From JBLIRR01 sp049472395 (GTDB lineage Bacteria > SZUA-182 > DTGQ01 > JBLIRR01), in NCBI GenBank assembly GCA_049472395.1, contig JBLIRR010000067.1, positions 1 through 22,387 on the forward strand: a stretch of DNA of 22,387 nucleotides, read 5' to 3'. Below are positions 16,276 to 22,387 of the stretch, piece after piece. The notes below the pieces were generated by a model. It saw only the letters and a program-made list of their open reading frames with translations. It had not been told where the DNA came from and ran no database searches. The stretch's first letter is position 1. Each line of letters begins with the position of its first letter. Made by a program: the position numbers and the translations under genes.

Positions 16276-17591
16276 AGAATCCAAAACACATAGAAATAAA
16301 AATTGAAGATATGCTCGCACTGTGCGAGCGGATCAAATCTGGCACAATCAAGGAGGGTGATTACGAAATTATCAAAGCAATGGTGGAGGCGATAGAGCTT
16401 TTAAGTCAGTCGATAGATGATAAAGCCTCCTCGATCAAACGTCTTCTGCGGATGCTGTTTGGCCCCAGTACCGAGTCATTAAAAAATGTGGGTAATCCAT
16501 CAAAAAAAGATAAAGAGGAATCCGTCAAAGGGAAACCAGATTCTGCTCCATCAAAGCCCCCTTCCAAAGAATCGGATAATGATGATAAAACCGAGAAGCC
16601 AAAAGGTCATGGGCGAAATGGTGTGAATAAGTTTCCTGGAGCAGATACAATTCATATTCCTTATGTGAAGTTGAAAGCAGGTGATCCATGCCCCGTGTGT
16701 CTCAAGGGGAAAGTATATGGTATGAAAGAGCCAAAAGTGAACATTCGATTTACAGCAAAAGCGCCTATCCATGCAACCATTATCGAAAGGGATAGGATGC
16801 GGTGCAACCTGTGCAATGCAGTCTTTACCGCAGAACTGCCCCAAGAGTGCAGAGATGACAAATATGATGAAACTGTAGGTTCTCTCATCGCTCTTTTAAA
16901 GTATGGAAGTGGTGTACCTTTTTATCGACTCCAACAGCTTCAATCAAGTATTGGTATTCCTTTGTCTGCATCAACACAATGGGATATTGTGGAAAGGAAG
17001 GCAGATAAGATACATCCTGTATTTACTTATCTTTGCTGGCTTGGAGCACAAGGTACACTTATTTACAATGATGATACCACACACAAAATTCTTGCGTTAG
17101 TGATCGAGAATAACGCGAGAGAGCAAAATGATGAAAAAAGTGCTGAGCGTAAGGGCATTTTTACCACGGGCATTTTATCTATAGTGGGAGAAAGGAAAAT
17201 AGCGCTTTATTTTACCGGACGAAATCATGCCGGTGAAAATATGGCAGATCTGCTTGCGCAAAGGGGATCAGGTTTAAGCCCACCTTTGCAAATGTGCGAT
17301 GCGCTTTCGAGAAATTTACCCAAACAATTTGAGACTATTCTCTGTAATTGTCTCGCTCATGCCAGACCCAAATTTATAGATATTATAGAAGATTTCCCAC
17401 AAAAGTGTGGGTATGTGCTGGAAATTTTAGCGAAGGTCTACAAAAATGATGAAATAACAAAAGATCATATGATGTCGCCCGATGCCCGGCTCCAATTCCA
17501 TCAGACGGAGAGTGGCCCATTAATGGCTGAGCTTAAAACCTGGCTTAATGAACAATTTGAGAAAAAAAAGTTGAACCTAATTCGAGTATAG
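16272..17591 (+). CDS. tnpC: IS66 transposase TnpC, N-terminal and central part (frame 0)
   Basis: The IS66 DDE transposase up to the stop of frame 0. An N-terminal coiled-coil/HTH region (SIKRLLRMLFGPSTESLKN) and a Lys/Ser/Asp-rich linker precede the IS66 zinc finger (GDPCPVCLKG and RMRCNLCNAVF). The catalytic core follows, with the first acid in LIYNDDTTHKIL and the second in MCDALSRNLP, then NCLAHARPKF. The third catalytic acid (Glu) is missing here: at the A8 run 17562-17569 the frame runs on through LNLIRV to TAG 17589-17591, while the family sequence goes on in the -1 frame. ATG 16272 is preferred over ATG 16257 because of the ATGA overlap with the small ORF. Without frameshifting the product would be inactive. 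Confidence 0.9.
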   Translation: MKNPKHIEIKIEDMLALCERIKSGTIKEGDYEIIKAMVEAIELLSQSIDDKASSIKRLLRMLFGPSTESLKNVGNPSKKDKEESVKGKPDSAPSKPPSKESDNDDKTEKPKGHGRNGVNKFPGADTIHIPYVKLKAGDPCPVCLKGKVYGMKEPKVNIRFTAKAPIHATIIERDRMRCNLCNAVFTAELPQECRDDKYDETVGSLIALLKYGSGVPFYRLQQLQSSIGIPLSASTQWDIVERKADKIHPVFTYLCWLGAQGTLIYNDDTTHKILALVIENNAREQNDEKSAERKGIFTTGILSIVGERKIALYFTGRNHAGENMADLLAQRGSGLSPPLQMCDALSRNLPKQFETILCNCLAHARPKFIDIIEDFPQKCGYVLEILAKVYKNDEITKDHMMSPDARLQFHQTESGPLMAELKTWLNEQFEKKKLNLIRV

Positions 17592-17614
17592 GAGATTGCT
17601 TCACCTATATGCTC
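17564..17614 (+). promoter_or_regulatory. Candidate -1 ribosomal frameshift site in tnpC
   Basis: The heptamer A_AAA_AAG (17564-17570) is in the correct phase with frame-0 codons AAA AAA AAG, the same heptamer used by dnaX and many IS elements. Thirteen bases on, GAG-TATAGG (17584-17592) pairs with CCTATA (17604-17609) and CTC (17612-17614), with TG bulged. The frame-0 stop lies inside this stem. The stem is AU-rich and the spacer is longer than the usual 5-9 bases. Confidence 0.5.
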
Positions 17615-17923
17615 AAGCATTGGGAGGCATTGACTCGATTTTTAGAAGTGCAGAGCGCGCCCTTAGACAATAATCTTTGTGAGCAGATTTTAAAAAGGTC
17701 GATTCTCCATCGGAAAAATTCATTATTTTATAAAACTGAGCATGGCGCATACATCGGTGATTTATTCATGAGCTTGATCCAAACCTGTAGGATGGCTGGT
17801 GTCAATTCATTTGATTATTTAACGGTACTTCATAAACATTCCTCTGCATTATTTAAAGATCCCTCTCAATGGCTCCCTTGGAATTATAAATCAACACTCC
17901 ACTCACTGTCTTCTAATCCCTGA
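17567..17923 (+). CDS. tnpC: IS66 transposase TnpC, C-terminal part (-1 frame)
   Basis: Read from the A-run in the -1 frame, the protein continues without a gap as KVEPNSSIGDCFTYMLKHWE, then ALTRFLEVQSAPLDNNLCEQ and ILKRSILHRKNSLFYKTEHG. This is the conserved end of IS66 transposases, including the third catalytic acid in DNNLCEQ, followed by the IS66 C-terminal domain (LIQTCRMAGVNSFDYLTVLH). It ends in TGA 17921-17923. The only ATG in this frame (17609) has no ribosome site and would yield a useless fragment, so the segment makes sense only as part of a fusion made by -1 slippage, or as the tail of a gene broken by loss or gain of an A. Confidence 0.88.
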   Translation, partial: KVEPNSSIGDCFTYMLKHWEALTRFLEVQSAPLDNNLCEQILKRSILHRKNSLFYKTEHGAYIGDLFMSLIQTCRMAGVNSFDYLTVLHKHSSALFKDPSQWLPWNYKSTLHSLSSNP

Positions 17924-18023
17924 TCTTTATCCCATTGAGCTTTCTCAATTATATCGATGGCTTAAACCATTAGGTATCTATTTCTGTCTTCATATTATTA
18001 TAAACCGGATGTCTCCTTTGGGC

Positions 18024-18353
18024 TTACTCAACCAGATAAATTTCCCGTAAGCTTGTTTGCCAGAAAAATAATAATACCATGCCCAACATTACAGCCATAT
18101 CCTGCCTTGATAAGATATCATTGCATGTTAACCTTGCTACCTCAGCTGTCTCATGTCTTAATGCCAAGTCAAACAAATCCTTGAATATGATTTTCTTCTC
18201 TGCTTTGTTAAGTATTGGATACCAGTTATAGGTGCTTATCACTTTTTCTACACCAAACTCTCACAAATCTGCTGTATCAAATGTAATCACACCACAGTTT
18301 TTAATATGCCGAACTATCCTGTTGCATAAAAAGCGATTAATCGTCTCTGGCAT
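18024..18353 (-). pseudogene. Unknown small gene interrupted by in-frame TGA
   Basis: From ATG 18353 the frame reads MPETINRFLCNRIVRHIKNC and GVITFDTADL, meets TGA at 18263-18261, and continues in the same frame as EFGVEKVISTYNWYPIL, NKAEKKIIFKDLFDLALRHE and on to TAA at 18026-18024. The whole would be about 110 codons. Protein-like sequence on both sides of one stop suggests a nonsense mutation; a GTG at 18242 could restart the second part (72 residues). The ATG is two bases after the stop of the upstream minus-strand gene, so the pair formed an operon. The family is not recognised. Confidence 0.5.
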
Positions 18354-18355
18354 CT

Positions 18356-18670
18356 TCACTTACCTCTGAAAAAAGAATCAGAAACTCCCTCCTCAGGAGC
18401 CTCGTCAATGATAGTGTTGATTGCATCCCGAAGCTTTACCAGCTCCCCAGGTTGACAGTATATATGCTGATTCTGCCACTTACCTGTTGTCTTGCTCTTA
18501 ACTCCATATTGTATTACTGCCTTATTTCTATCAAAAGTCACTTCAGGTATGTAGTCATTCTCTGGCACTGATTTTACCATCTGCATCTTGAGCAGGCTAA
18601 CCTTGAACCTGCCTTCCCTTGCTGTGTTCTCAACCTGTGCTTTTCCTATCTGTTTTATTTCCTATCTCAT
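18356..18670 (-). pseudogene. Unknown small gene with TAG at codon 3
   Basis: A strong ribosome site GAGGTG followed by AAAAA leads to ATG 18670, but codon 3 is TAG (18664-18662). The same frame then runs open for 101 codons as EIKQIGKAQVENTAREGRFK, LLKMQMVKSVPENDYIPEVT, YGVKSKTTGKWQNQHIYCQP, LVKLRDAINTIIDEAPEEGV, ending SFFRGK. The product could also begin at ATG 18586 (76 residues), but that start has no ribosome site. I infer a nonsense mutation close to the start. No family is assigned. It forms a two-gene unit with the interrupted gene at 18024-18353, convergent with the IS66 element. Confidence 0.5.
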
Positions 18671-18704
18671 TTTTTCACCTCGCGAAACCTCATCTAGCCG
18701 TGAT

Positions 18705-18739
18705 ATTTCTTTCTTTTCATATATTAAAAAGAAAGAAAT
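18705..18739. repeat. Perfect 13-bp purine/pyrimidine hairpin
   Basis: ATTTCTTTCTTTT (18705-18717) is exactly complementary to AAAAGAAAGAAAT (18727-18739) with a nine-base loop. It lies 35 bases upstream of the minus-strand ATG at 18670, so it would form in that gene's 5' region or stop transcription entering it. Confidence 0.6.
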
Positions 18740-19108
18740 CATAGGCAATTCAAAAAAACAGAAAATTGGGTCTACTAAACGGAAAACTTGACACTGAGTG
18801 GTCATTCAATAAGTGTTTTCTATAATCAATAGATTTTAGCCGACCACATAGGGGGAAAGATTTAAATGGAGATTTTTGAGCCAGATTTTTAGAAAACCCC
18901 TTTTAAAGCTTTAGGCGTGAAGAAATCCTATATACCATAGCGAGCTCACAAATGCAATACTCGCGATAATCAACTGTTATGAACCTATAAGATAGTTCTG
19001 TGTTGTATTTATATGTTCTATTCGAACATCTTGTGTCGAATCGATACAACTATATAGGCAGGTGGGAGATTTATGTTTGATAGCGTCCCAAACAATCCCA
19101 ATTACTTA

Positions 19109-19141
19109 CTTAGTGAACGTTTTTGTTCAATTGTCACTAAG
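19109..19141 (-). terminator. Hairpin after the phospholipase/kelch gene
   Basis: CTTAGTGA (19109-19116) is perfectly complementary to TCACTAAG (19134-19141). A competing inner pairing joins TGAAC (19114-19118) and GTTCA (19125-19129). It begins nine bases past the stop of the minus-strand gene. There is no U-tract on that strand, so it is likely an RNA 3'-end hairpin or a rho-assisted terminator. Confidence 0.4.
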
Positions 19142-19149
19142 CCTCCTTC

Positions 19150-21564
19150 TCAAGGAATATTAGCTTTTATTTTCCAGGGCTCCATGTATTCAAGAGACGG
19201 ATAATTGTAGCTAAAACCAATAGTTTGACGGATAGGAGCACGAAAAATGGCATAGCTACCACCAGTTACATTAGCACCTCCAAAGAGATATACATAATTA
19301 TCAATTATAGCTATTCGCGAATCACCTACATATATCGGTAAAACAGAACTTGAATCTTCCCAACTTGTCGGATCAGACACCGATGCGCGATAGATAATAT
19401 TTGTATAATCCTTTTCAAAAACTCCGCCAAAGAGATACACGTAATTTCCTATCACTGCTAACTGCGAACTGCGAATACTCATCGGCGGTAAAACAGATCC
19501 CGTATTTACCCAACTTGTAGGATCGGATACTGATGCTCGATAAATCGCATTTGTAAAAATACTCGAATAATTATTATTAGTACCTCCAAAAAGATATATA
19601 TAATCGCCAATTATCGCTAATTGTGAAAATGCTAAACTGTCCGGCAAGACCGAGCCTGTATTTACCCAACTTGTAGGATCGGATACTGACGCCCGGTAAA
19701 TTACATCTAATGTGAGGGAACGCTTAAAAGAATCATCTATTCCTCCAAATAAATATATATAATTATCGACCACTGCTAAATGCGAACAGCCTATTTTTCC
19801 TGGCAAAACCGCCCCCGTGTCTTCCCAGTTTGTAGGATCAGATATAGGTGCTCGATAAATCACATCAAAGGAAATGCTTGTATGCCCTCCAAAAAGATAT
19901 ACATAGTCACCAATCACTGCCAATTGCGTATCACCTATGACACCCGGCAAAACTGATCCTGTATCTTCCCAATTTGTTGGATTTGATACTGGTGCTCGAT
20001 AAATGGACTTTGAATACCCAACTCCAGCTTTAGATACTCCAAAAGAATACACATAATTACCTATTACGGCTATTTGTTTTAAGAAATTAAAGGCATTCGG
20101 CAAAAGTACACCCGTATCACTCCAGCTACCCATTTCATAAGAGATTCCTGTGGTGCTGACTTTATTATTTATGGCAAATGCTGATGAAATACCTACTGTT
20201 CCTGTAACAGTGCCGTCATTGGGGATTATCTTTATTTTATAATTGTCCGCATTATATCCTGTTTCATATGCAGCAGAACGCCAAATAAAGCTTTTATTTG
20301 CCCCAGGAGTAATTCCAGAAATTTCACCTGTAATTCCTGCTTCTGTCCAAGTTGTTCCGACAGAACCACCTTGATATTCTACTATTATGCTACATGTCTC
20401 ATTATCAGCATCTTCAAGGTCGTAAGTTATTGTGATATCCCCTGTTCCTCCATCGCCTATACCAATCCCACTAATAGTTATATTTGAGACAACTGGTGGA
20501 GAATTTGGGTGATCTTCATTAGACTCTATTGTATCTACAAAAAGTTTTATTAAACCAGCAGCATACTTTATAATTTCTGGTTCAAGTTGCTTAAAATAAT
20601 CTTCTGTTACTTTTTCCTCTATAATAGTAAATTCTCTTGCTTTTTCTTTTATCGACTCTAAAACATCTTCTGGGATCTCATTTACAAAAGCATGATTTAA
20701 AAAATATTTGGCAATCTCTTGATTCATATACCATTCATAAAGAAATCCTTTAAAGGCTAATCTATACTCTTCATTAGAGTTATTGTAAAAATAATCTATG
20801 CCTTCTCGAATATTAGGTGGAATTGTATTAGAAAAATCCTCTATTTGAGATTTAAACATAGTATTTCTCGAAAAAAAATTCTTTCTGGTATATCTGGAAA
20901 GTTGCACAAAATATGCATTTATGTTGTCAAATTCATAGCAGTCATCTATCTGAGAGATTATATTATTTGAATCTGCTCCAAACTCTTGTATATTTTTAGC
21001 TAATAGTTTTTCATATGGTGATTTATTAAATTTAGGGTGCATATCTTTTCTAACATGTGGGGGACACCCCATATCTTCTAATAAGTGTATGCTATGTCCT
21101 AGCATAAGCCATTTAAGATTACTGGATTCTTCAATAGCTATCTCCCATCTAAAACTATTTCTTGAGTCAGAAATTGACCAGGATATTGCAGACGTGCCTG
21201 AAGATATCGCGGGGTAAAAATGATTTAAACATCTTTCTGAATCTAACATCCATAAATTATGCTTATCAAAAGAGGTGTCTTCAAAATGGGAGGAAGAAGG
21301 ATTATCATTCATTTCAAGAGACGGGGAAACATCAAAATCTTCCTCCATACTTCCTCTTAATATTAAATTTTTTTGTTCAATTGAAAGAAGGTTTCCATAT
21401 ATTTTTTCAAATAGCTTTAAAGCACTTTTGGTTAAATGAGGATGTTGTAACCAGTAATTTTGATTGTGAAAAACTTCTCTAAGAGAATTTTTTTCTACAT
21501 TACATGATTCATATCCGTAAAGGTAACTATTTACACTACTGAAAAAAATAAAAAAACAACTCAA
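19150..21564 (-). CDS. Secreted Zn-phospholipase-C-like protein with Ig-like domain and kelch-type propeller
   Basis: A large exported protein, 804 residues from TTG 21564; the true start is probably ATT 21594 (814 residues), which adds ILKKIIVLIN and completes a signal peptide behind AGGAG (21605-21601). The N-terminal helical domain resembles zinc-dependent phospholipase C/S1-P1 proteins. Candidate metal ligands are HPHLTKSA (41-48), EEDFD (74-78), NHFYP (114-118) and GHSIHLLEDMGCPPHVRKD (156-174; His157, His160, Asp164, His170). Residues about 375-475 form an Ig/fibronectin-like domain (NITISGIGIGDGGTGDITIT, EYQGG, GANKSFIWR). Residues about 480-790 hold six kelch-like blades with W-x-x-T-G-x-V-L-P and YVYLFGG signatures, joined by IYRAxVSDPT. 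It likely forms an operon with the lipoprotein upstream. Lipase activity is inferred, not shown. Confidence 0.82.
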   Translation of the reverse strand: MSCFFIFFSSVNSYLYGYESCNVEKNSLREVFHNQNYWLQHPHLTKSALKLFEKIYGNLLSIEQKNLILRGSMEEDFDVSPSLEMNDNPSSSHFEDTSFDKHNLWMLDSERCLNHFYPAISSGTSAISWSISDSRNSFRWEIAIEESSNLKWLMLGHSIHLLEDMGCPPHVRKDMHPKFNKSPYEKLLAKNIQEFGADSNNIISQIDDCYEFDNINAYFVQLSRYTRKNFFSRNTMFKSQIEDFSNTIPPNIREGIDYFYNNSNEEYRLAFKGFLYEWYMNQEIAKYFLNHAFVNEIPEDVLESIKEKAREFTIIEEKVTEDYFKQLEPEIIKYAAGLIKLFVDTIESNEDHPNSPPVVSNITISGIGIGDGGTGDITITYDLEDADNETCSIIVEYQGGSVGTTWTEAGITGEISGITPGANKSFIWRSAAYETGYNADNYKIKIIPNDGTVTGTVGISSAFAINNKVSTTGISYEMGSWSDTGVLLPNAFNFLKQIAVIGNYVYSFGVSKAGVGYSKSIYRAPVSNPTNWEDTGSVLPGVIGDTQLAVIGDYVYLFGGHTSISFDVIYRAPISDPTNWEDTGAVLPGKIGCSHLAVVDNYIYLFGGIDDSFKRSLTLDVIYRASVSDPTSWVNTGSVLPDSLAFSQLAIIGDYIYLFGGTNNNYSSIFTNAIYRASVSDPTSWVNTGSVLPPMSIRSSQLAVIGNYVYLFGGVFEKDYTNIIYRASVSDPTSWEDSSSVLPIYVGDSRIAIIDNYVYLFGGANVTGGSYAIFRAPIRQTIGFSYNYPSLEYMEPWKIKANIP

Positions 21565-21616
21565 ATTAATTAATACAATTATCTTTTTAAGAATGACTAA
21601 CTCCTAAATTTTATTT

Positions 21617-22102
21617 TTATAGATCCTCAATTACCCAATTTCCATTAGGTAGTTTTACCATATAAAAATGGACTATCCTTTCTTCAACTTTTCCTCTTAT
21701 TCTTGTTTGTACAATTATCGATTTTTGATATTTTATCCTTTTTTCAGATGTTTGAACAATTGTAGATTTTGAAAGGCTTTCGGCTAAATCTTTTAAATCT
21801 GAATCATCAAATAATTTTAATGAATTTTGAATCTTCTCATGGGCTCCTTCGTCAAACATTTCTAAAGCATCTTTTATATTGCCTTTTTCTATTGCATCAG
21901 CCGCATAAGAAAGAGTATCTTCTGGTTCTGGCATTCCTACAGGCTCTATATCTTCATCTATATTAATCAAGCTGTCTTCTGTATTAACTATGTCTGATTC
22001 TTTCTCCCCTTCTACACTAGACTTCCCACCTCCACCAGAACACCCTATTATTAAGACAATAAAAATTAAAGATAAAGTTATTGAAATAGTCTTCTTATTC
22101 AT
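21617..22102 (-). CDS. Lipoprotein with small alpha/beta C-terminal domain
   Basis: A 161-residue membrane-anchored lipoprotein. The signal peptide MNKKTISITLSLIFIVLIIG ends at the lipobox LIIGC with the lipidated Cys at 21, followed by GGGGKSS. An acidic linker (residues 30-65) leads to a helix pair (DTLSYAADAIEKGNIKDALE, FDDSDLKDLAESLSK). The end has the shape of a DUF4878-type NTF2-like fold (ERIVHFYMVKLPNGNWVIED), a resemblance only. It is first in a two-gene minus-strand operon with the phospholipase-like protein; the gap to that gene's ribosome site is about 11 bases. A good promoter lies upstream. Confidence 0.8.
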   Translation of the reverse strand: MNKKTISITLSLIFIVLIIGCSGGGGKSSVEGEKESDIVNTEDSLINIDEDIEPVGMPEPEDTLSYAADAIEKGNIKDALEMFDEGAHEKIQNSLKLFDDSDLKDLAESLSKSTIVQTSEKRIKYQKSIIVQTRIRGKVEERIVHFYMVKLPNGNWVIEDL

Positions 22103-22128
22103 AGTTATATTAACCTTTTTCTGAATCT

Positions 22129-22157
22129 AGGATAAATCATTTTAAAGATTTTGTCAA
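22129..22157 (-). promoter_or_regulatory. Sigma70-type promoter of the lipoprotein operon
   Basis: On the minus strand, TTGACA (22157-22152), a 17-base spacer and TATCCT (22134-22129) form a plausible promoter. RNA would start about 20 bases before the lipoprotein ATG. A weak ribosome site AAAGG lies between them. Confidence 0.6.
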
Positions 22158-22387
22158 CTTTTTTTTCTATCTACAGCAATTCTAATTATGGATTTGGGCA
22201 GATATTTTTGACTCTCCTGGAGCGACAAAGAGGATAAAGAGATAGATTAAGAATCGAATAAAATTTTAAAAAAAGTACTTTATAGCTCTGGACTTACTCA
22301 CCTTTCTATGATATAACATCATAAGTTACTGAAAATAAATAAAAGGTAAAGAGGTGGGAAGTTCTCAACATATATCTAAGCCCTTCA

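Larger units (their letters stand above)
15006..17923 (+). mobile_element. IS66-family insertion sequence (ends not resolved)
   Basis: The order tnpA-tnpB-tnpC is the hallmark of IS66. I searched both flanks by eye (14801-15005 and 17924-18023) for matching terminal inverted repeats and an 8-bp target duplication, and found none I would defend, so the limits given are those of the coding frames. Two departures from the usual plan are a 366-base gap with an extra small ORF between tnpB and tnpC, and a -1 frame change in tnpC. Confidence 0.85.
18671..19149. other. Hairpin-rich intergenic region
   Basis: About 480 bases without a credible gene. It contains the long hairpin at 18705-18739 and several palindromes. 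GTTGTAT (19002-19008) pairs with ATACAAC (19044-19050), and ATGTTC (19013-19018) pairs with GAACAT (19024-19029). TTGTGTCGA (19031-19039) pairs with TCGATACAA (19041-19049) with one mismatch. TTGACA at 18788-18793 and TATAAT at 18821-18826 are 27 bases apart and do not form a standard promoter. Confidence 0.5.

Noticed and set aside
14801..18023. Exact IS66 ends: GACATC near both flanks, and GTAAGC at 18047
   Set aside because: The matches are only six bases and do not extend; the GTAAGC lies inside the interrupted minus-strand gene. No inverted-repeat pair or target duplication could be defended.
18024..18670. Genetic-code recoding of TAG or TGA in this organism
   Set aside because: TAG, TGA and TAA all end clear full-length genes here (cbpA with TAG, caspase and LRR gene with TGA, ptsI with TAA), so the in-frame stops are local.

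Overview
The window is about 22.4 kb of AT-leaning bacterial DNA (roughly 40% G+C by eye). All three stop codons end clear genes. The lipobox lipoprotein, the signal peptides and a HpnB/CrtQ-like membrane glycosyltransferase suggest a diderm bacterium. The mix of genes (orthocaspase with PPC domain, internalin-like LRR protein, cbpA/cbpM, PPDK regulator, Enzyme I, Zn-phospholipase-C-like/kelch protein) fits environmental lineages such as Planctomycetota/Omnitrophota, Nitrospirota or Desulfobacterota. I cannot place it more precisely. I saw no rRNA or tRNA gene.

Layout. (1) 41-1532: a CRISPR array of 23 repeats and 22 spacers, transcribed rightward, with a degenerate last repeat; leader and cas genes are not in the window. 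(2) 1804-2716: remains of a DUF4062/Schlafen-type ATP-binding regulator, broken by a central deletion and frame change. (3) 2717-3228: gene-poor DNA with nested inverted repeats and ATCCGC(A/T)AC motifs. (4) 3229-4407 (-): GT2 glycosyltransferase, divergent from a pyruvate,phosphate dikinase regulatory protein (4672-5532). (5) 5756-8919: two secreted proteins, one with Ig/PKD-like domains and one with 23 leucine-rich repeats. (6) 9012-11435: cbpA-cbpM-orthocaspase, apparently one operon behind a sigma70-type promoter, followed by PTS Enzyme I (11588-13342). (7) 13613-14800: a DUF4143-type AAA ATPase whose promoter is a long near-palindrome abutting the start codon. (8) About 15.0-17.9 kb: an IS66-family element (tnpA, tnpB, an extra small coupled ORF, tnpC). 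tnpC is split by a -1 frame change at a correctly phased A_AAA_AAG heptamer followed by a stem-loop. (9) 18024-18670 (-): two unknown small genes, each with an in-frame stop. (10) 19150-22102 (-): a lipoprotein and a large secreted Zn-phospholipase-C-like/kelch protein in one likely operon.

How the parts fit. The J-domain co-chaperone and its CbpM modulator run directly into a caspase-fold protease carrying a bacterial PPC domain; this is the most suggestive functional grouping. The PPDK regulator and Enzyme I both act on phosphoenolpyruvate metabolism, but neither PPDK nor HPr is in the window. The right third is typical accessory DNA: AAA_14/DUF4143 ATPase, IS66, decayed genes, hairpin-rich spacers and secreted repeat proteins.
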